Shown in pieces: positions 43,264 through 46,960 of a DNA stretch of 46,960 bases. Positions within the stretch are counted from its first letter, which is position 1, and the number at the start of each line of letters is the position of its first letter. The position numbers and the translations under genes were made by a program. The notes below the pieces were generated by a model. The model saw only the letters and a list, made by a program, of their open reading frames with translations, had not been told where the DNA came from and did not search any database. Location: assembly GCA_902760865.1 (NCBI GenBank), contig CACWID010000030.1, positions 1-46,960 on the forward strand, in the 5' to 3' direction. Source of the DNA: an uncultured Bacteroidales bacterium. Lineage in GTDB: Bacteria > Bacteroidota > Bacteroidia > Bacteroidales > Muribaculaceae.

Positions 43264-44970
43264 TTATTTTTCTTCCTCAGTTATTGCTGATAGAATATCA
43301 TCTGCTGTAATCTTGGCTAAGTCTATTTTATCAGTGTTGGGAATACCTGCTAATCGAACTGCTTGAGCTTTAATTGTACGCTCAAATAGGTTGCGAACAT
43401 AACGAGCATTGCCAAAGTCTTTCTCTTTATGGGCTACACATTTTTCAAGATGTTTCTGTACAAGTTGCTCAGCATCGGGCATCAGGTTGAAGTCATACTT
43501 TTCTACCATACCTTTATAAATTTGCATCAGTTCGATGGCAGTGTAGTCCTCGAAATGGATATAGCGATTGAAACGTGAGCGTAATCCAGGGTTGGATTCA
43601 ATGAATTTCTCCATCTCATCGGCATAACCAGCTAGGATAACCACTAGTCGATCTCGGTCGTCTTCCATTCGCTTTACCAATGTGGAAATTGCTTCTTTAC
43701 CAAAGTCTCCATTACCGCCATCGACAAGAGAATATGCTTCGTCAATGAATAAAACACCATCAAGGGCAGTATCGATAATTCTATTGGTTTTTACGGCGGT
43801 TTGTCCAACATATTCCGCTACCAACCCCGAACGATCAGTCTCAATCAAGTGCCCTTTTTTGAGGATACCCAAATCCTTGTAAATGCCCGCCACAATACGT
43901 GCTACTGTGGTTTTCCCTGTTCCTGGGTTTCCTGTAAACACGCAATGGTAGGATATGTGAGGAGTTTTCATGCCGGCCTGTTGACGTCGTTGATTCACTT
44001 CTATAAAATGTTTCATTGACATTACTTCGGTTTTAACTTGATTTAAGCCAATCAGTTTATCTAAATCCTCGACCGTGGCTGTGGAATCAGGCGAAAACAG
44101 TGTGCCCTCATTATCATTAAGGTCTGTCTCTTTACGGCTATGCAATACACTTAACCATTCGCTCCTTTTTGAAGTCATTCCCGCAGCACAAGCGATATAC
44201 ACCGCCATTTTGTTGAGCAACTTGCGTACTTGGGGTATGTATCTATCGCCGTTCATTGCTCTGAGGCCCCATATAAGCGAGAAATCTTCTTCACCAGAAT
44301 AGGTCACTTTAGTATCAGTTTGATCCCTGAAAAGGATCCACATCTCATTGAGCGTTTCTTTAAATGATATATTGATATCGTCATTCCCGGTCACAATTGA
44401 CGTGAAAAACCTATAATCCTCATCACTCTTGTGTTTAGAATCTTGGAGGAACATGGTAATTGCGAGCAGAGCTTGACCACTGGCAGTGTCTAGGCTCATG
44501 TTGGTGGCTAAGTCTAGGTGTTCATAACAGTAGAAGACATCTTTACCCAACCACAGAATCAATGTATTGTTGAAATTCTCTGGTCCAAAACTACTATCAA
44601 GTGTATCTTTATCTTTTGCTACACTCAGCATCGTATTAAAAACCTCTTTGTCATGGCTTATTGTTTTAAGTTGCTTCACTAAGAGGCTCAACGTGTCTCT
44701 TAAACCATTATAGTCATCTTCTTTTATCAATATTCTGTGTTGACTGGTAATGGCAGAGGTGCTAATTATTTCATGACTACTTTGAGACGATTCGTTCTCA
44801 TTCTTTTTGTTATTCTCTGTTATGACACTTGCTCCTAACAGCCATACAACAGGAATTAACAGTAACCAATATGGAGACTGTGACGTGAGTATCAAGGCGA
44901 TGATTGTAACAACGACACATACAATCAAACACCCAAAATTGCTATCTGATACATTCTTATCTTTTGCCAT
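43264..44970 (-). CDS. Membrane-anchored CbxX/CfxQ-type AAA+ ATPase
   Basis: 568 residues. Two N-terminal membrane segments (CLIVCVVVTIIALILTS, YWLLLIPVVWLLGASVI) are followed by a helical middle region (about 75-295) without a known name, and a C-terminal AAA+ module: Walker A GNPGTGKTT, Walker B VLFIDEAY, sensor LAGYADEME and arginine-finger region NPGLRSRFNRYI. The closest families are CbxX/CfxQ/SpoVK and the EccA-like ATPases, which remodel partner proteins, but none of their partners is present. Much more A/T-rich than neighbouring core genes and bounded by two comM fragments, so probably acquired. Role open; a defence or stress function is possible but unsupported. Confidence 0.85.
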   Translation of the reverse strand: MAKDKNVSDSNFGCLIVCVVVTIIALILTSQSPYWLLLIPVVWLLGASVITENNKKNENESSQSSHEIISTSAITSQHRILIKEDDYNGLRDTLSLLVKQLKTISHDKEVFNTMLSVAKDKDTLDSSFGPENFNNTLILWLGKDVFYCYEHLDLATNMSLDTASGQALLAITMFLQDSKHKSDEDYRFFTSIVTGNDDINISFKETLNEMWILFRDQTDTKVTYSGEEDFSLIWGLRAMNGDRYIPQVRKLLNKMAVYIACAAGMTSKRSEWLSVLHSRKETDLNDNEGTLFSPDSTATVEDLDKLIGLNQVKTEVMSMKHFIEVNQRRQQAGMKTPHISYHCVFTGNPGTGKTTVARIVAGIYKDLGILKKGHLIETDRSGLVAEYVGQTAVKTNRIIDTALDGVLFIDEAYSLVDGGNGDFGKEAISTLVKRMEDDRDRLVVILAGYADEMEKFIESNPGLRSRFNRYIHFEDYTAIELMQIYKGMVEKYDFNLMPDAEQLVQKHLEKCVAHKEKDFGNARYVRNLFERTIKAQAVRLAGIPNTDKIDLAKITADDILSAITEEEK

Positions 44971-45007
44971 AGTATTCCATTAATGAAATCTTAACGTGTA
45001 ATGATTG

Positions 45008-45038
45008 CAAAATTAATACTCTCTAACAATTTATGCAA
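45008..45038 (-). promoter_or_regulatory. Promoter of the CbxX-type ATPase gene
   Basis: On the minus strand TTG (45036-45038), 20 bp, then TAATTTTG (45008-45015), 38 bp before the start codon. The gene therefore has its own promoter and does not depend on the comM fragment upstream. Confidence 0.7.
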
Positions 45039-45060
45039 TTATGTTGGCTTAAATTCAACT

Positions 45061-45101
45061 ATTCACTCTAATTAAAGGAGGGCTCTTTTAATATAGGTGA
45101 A
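45061..45101. terminator. Nested palindrome between comM copy 2 and the ATPase gene
   Basis: ATTCAC/GTGAAT encloses ATTAAAGGAG/CTCTTTTAAT, giving a long AT-rich hairpin that reads the same from both sides. It may end the comM fragment transcript and is also a possible element boundary. Confidence 0.5.
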
Positions 45102-45132
45102 TGTATTGATTATTAAAAAATTAAGGATTCTA

Positions 45133-45843
45133 TCATAGCGAGTTGCCCATATAGCTTGGGCGGTCGAGGTTGCGGTAGGCGATGGCTTCCATGATGTGGT
45201 GGTCGAGGACGTCGGCGCAGGCCTCGAGGTCGGCGATGGTGCGGGCGACTTTGAGGATGCGGTCGTAGGCTCTCGCGCTCATGTTCATGCGTTCCATGGC
45301 GTCTTTCAGTTTTTCAAGGCCGGCGGCGTTGGGCTCGGCGTATTTGTGTAGCAGGGAAGGTGTCATCTGGGCGTTGCAGTGGATGCCGGGCTCGTCCTTG
45401 AAGCGGCGCTCCTGCAGCATCCTCGCGGCGATGACGCGCTGTCGGATGGCGGCGCTGGGTTCGCCCGGAGCCTTGGATGACATCTGGTCAAAATCAACGG
45501 GCTGGACCTCGATTTGTAGGTCGATGCGGTCGAGCAGCGGGCCCGAAATCTTGCTCATGTAGCGGGTGCGATGATACTCGTTGCAGACGCACTTCTTTTT
45601 GGGATGACCATAGTAGCCGCACGGGCACGGATTCATCGAGGCCACGAGCATGAACGAAGCAGGGTATTCGGTCGAGTATTTTGCCCTCGAAATCGAAATT
45701 ATCCTGTCTTCCAGCGGCTGGCGCATTACCTCAAGCACACTTCGATTGAATTCAGGCAGCTCATCCAAGTGGAAGAAATGGTACCATTGCAATAGCCTTA
45801 TAGTCAACCATAAAGCCCAATAAACGACCAAAATATGTACCAT
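45133..45843 (-). CDS. comM: Truncated comM/YifB, copy 2 (C-terminal half with new N-terminus)
   Basis: From LDELPEF onward this is an ordinary ComM C-terminal half to the natural end (MEAIAYRNLDRPSYMGNSL). About 290 N-terminal residues with Walker A are replaced by a short hydrophobic leader (MVHILVVYWALWLTIRLLQ, start at 45843). An upstream ATG at 45873 would lie before the predicted transcription start. A good promoter (45861-45891) lies just upstream, so the fragment could be expressed as a small protein of 236 residues. Compared with copy 1 the protein is almost unchanged while many third codon positions differ. It may be a pseudogene, but an expressed truncated protein cannot be excluded. 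Confidence 0.7.
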   Translation of the reverse strand: MVHILVVYWALWLTIRLLQWYHFFHLDELPEFNRSVLEVMRQPLEDRIISISRAKYSTEYPASFMLVASMNPCPCGYYGHPKKKCVCNEYHRTRYMSKISGPLLDRIDLQIEVQPVDFDQMSSKAPGEPSAAIRQRVIAARMLQERRFKDEPGIHCNAQMTPSLLHKYAEPNAAGLEKLKDAMERMNMSARAYDRILKVARTIADLEACADVLDHHIMEAIAYRNLDRPSYMGNSL

Positions 45844-45860
45844 GAAAGCATTCACAACCA

Positions 45861-45908
45861 CAAAGATACGCATTTTTTTGCAAAAGTCAAATATAATGAC
45901 GATATTTG
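45861..45908. promoter_or_regulatory. Overlapping divergent promoters, comM copy 2 and LRR gene
   Basis: Minus strand: TTTG (45888-45891), 19 bp, TATCTTTG (45861-45868). Plus strand: TTTG (45877-45880), 20 bp, GATATTTG (45901-45908). The two overlap, so their use may exclude one another. The matching region of comM copy 1 has the -7 changed to TATATTTA. Confidence 0.62.
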
Positions 45909-45937
45909 CAGATGATTAAAGATTAAATATACGAAAT

Positions 45938-46762
45938 ATGAAAAATTTAATAACCATACTGTTATTGGTAATTCTATTACCCGTTATTGCCATTGCTCAA
46001 GATTTTGAGGTCGATGGTATCTGTTATAACATAGACCAATATGACTATTACCTTTCTGGTGCCATTGTGACTTATAACCTTAATAATTCTTATAGCGGTG
46101 ACGTGATAATTCCATCTACCGTTATATACAATGGCAAGACATATACAGTCAATGGCATCGGCAAAAAAGCTTTCTATGGATGTGGCGGTCTAACTAGTGT
46201 TACTATCCCATCCTCAGTCAAATCCATTGGGGAGTATGCGTTTGGTGCCTGCGCTTCTTTGAACACTCTTAACTTTAATGCCGTATATTGTGAGGACTTA
46301 AGTTATAATGTCTATAATGTAGAGAATACATCTTCTTACTATGGATCCAATATTACAACTATCAATATTGGGGAAAACGTTCAGAGAATTCCTGCTGGTC
46401 TCGCTTATCATTTGATGAAATTGAAAAGTATCACTATCCCCTCATCGGTCACATCCATTGGCAACTCCGCCTTCTGTTGCTGCGGACTAACTAGTATCAC
46501 TATCCCTTCATCGGTCACATCCATTGGCAACTCCACTTTCCAACACTGCACAGGACTAGTCAGTGTAGTAATGGGTAACTCGGTTACATCCATCGGCAAT
46601 TCGGCCTTTATGGATTGTGATTACATGACCAATGTTATCATTTCTGATTCAGTCACTTCAATTGGTGATTGTGCGTTCTATGGTTGCAACAGTTTGACAA
46701 GCATTACAATACCAAAGTGTATTACTTCCTTTGGAAAATACGTTTTTTCAGGATGTATTTAG
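45938..46762 (+). CDS. Short BspA-type leucine-rich repeat protein
   Basis: 274 residues with a signal peptide (LITILLLVILLPVIAIAQ). After a start domain (DFEVDGICYNIDQYDYYLSG) it consists of LRR_5 units of about 23 residues with the core SITIPSSVTSIGNSAF; neighbouring units are nearly identical in DNA (around 46430-46545), a sign of recent repeat expansion. It stops directly after YVFSGCI with no C-terminal sorting tail, unlike the LRR protein at 40348, so it may be truncated or released to the periplasm. AT-rich, in the accessory part of the window. Confidence 0.82.
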   Translation: MKNLITILLLVILLPVIAIAQDFEVDGICYNIDQYDYYLSGAIVTYNLNNSYSGDVIIPSTVIYNGKTYTVNGIGKKAFYGCGGLTSVTIPSSVKSIGEYAFGACASLNTLNFNAVYCEDLSYNVYNVENTSSYYGSNITTINIGENVQRIPAGLAYHLMKLKSITIPSSVTSIGNSAFCCCGLTSITIPSSVTSIGNSTFQHCTGLVSVVMGNSVTSIGNSAFMDCDYMTNVIISDSVTSIGDCAFYGCNSLTSITIPKCITSFGKYVFSGCI

Positions 46763-46960
46763 AGACCTCAAACCAACCATGAACAGCACTAAACAACCAA
46801 ATGTAAAATACTGAAATACAGATACTTTTAGATTTTAACACTTCGAGGCGTGTTTTTGGTTGCTTCGGAAATTCCCTATATTTTTGCCACGTATTTCTAC
46901 CGCAGGGAATTTACGGGGCTTTATTTTTGCCACATCGTGAACGGAGTTGACAAAGGTTGC
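46763..46960. other. Non-coding right edge with repeated TATTTTTGCCAC
   Basis: TATTTTTGCCAC occurs at 46879-46890 and 46922-46933, 43 bp apart, each containing a -7-like TATTTTTG. Between them lie the arms AAATTCCCT (46869-46877) and AGGGAATTT (46904-46912). The stretch looks like a control region for a gene beyond the window. No gene is seen in it. Confidence 0.5.

Overview
The window is a piece of a Bacteroidales chromosome, probably from a gut or rumen Muribaculaceae- or Prevotellaceae-like bacterium. The evidence is the Bacteroidota promoter pattern (TTTG or TTG, 19-20 bp, then TAnnTTTG) in front of many genes, outer-membrane beta-barrel and TonB-dependent proteins, DUF1573 proteins, a SusB-type GH97 enzyme, BspA-type leucine-rich repeat proteins and a Bacteroidota-style C-terminal sorting motif. 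No species name can be given from sequence alone.

Layout. 1-260: the end of an rRNA operon (5S, terminator, a 9-bp tandem repeat, a GC-rich palindrome). 402-2800: a GH97 glycosidase converging on tRNA-Asp across a perfect 24-bp inverted repeat. 3039-10802: two paralogous outer-membrane beta-barrel genes with matching upstream control regions, an AAA-ATPase/nuclease-like gene embedded in 33/54-bp palindromic repeats between them, and a divergent PAS-LuxR regulator. 10823-12538: two DUF3298 proteins. 12950-16664: an operon of two DUF1573 proteins, MeaB GTPase, a lipoprotein and a NUDIX hydrolase. 16689-17613: an AT-rich, three-gene DUF3791-DUF3990 module that looks like a toxin-antitoxin system. 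17800-19617: tandem secreted paralogues. 19780-23583: a tricorn-type protease, a very small transcription unit and a SemiSWEET transporter.

23781-31080 is a co-directional four-gene locus: a TonB-dependent receptor, a DUF5689/OB-fold surface lipoprotein and two adjacent, nearly identical secreted endonuclease/exonuclease/phosphatase proteins. It reads as a surface system for capturing and cutting a phosphodiester polymer such as extracellular nucleic acid; the substrate is inferred. 31141-32475 holds a REP-associated (Y1, HUH) transposase between GC-rich repeats that it probably mobilises; a solo copy lies beside the 5S gene. 32785-42420 encodes a 2330-residue secreted multidomain protein and an LRR-dockerin-cohesin-like protein with the same C-terminal tail, separated by a 205-bp MITE-like element. 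From 42580 to the end the DNA is accessory: two truncated comM (YifB) fragments flank a CbxX-type AAA+ ATPase with membrane anchors, followed by a short LRR protein.

Two themes run through the window. One is local duplication: beta-barrels, DUF3298, secreted helical proteins, nucleases and comM fragments each occur twice. The other is an unusual load of palindromic intergenic repeats. The least explained features are the ATPase/nuclease gene with its 54-bp-periodic palindromes, the paired operator-like sites before the two beta-barrel genes, and the RAYT with its repeat family.
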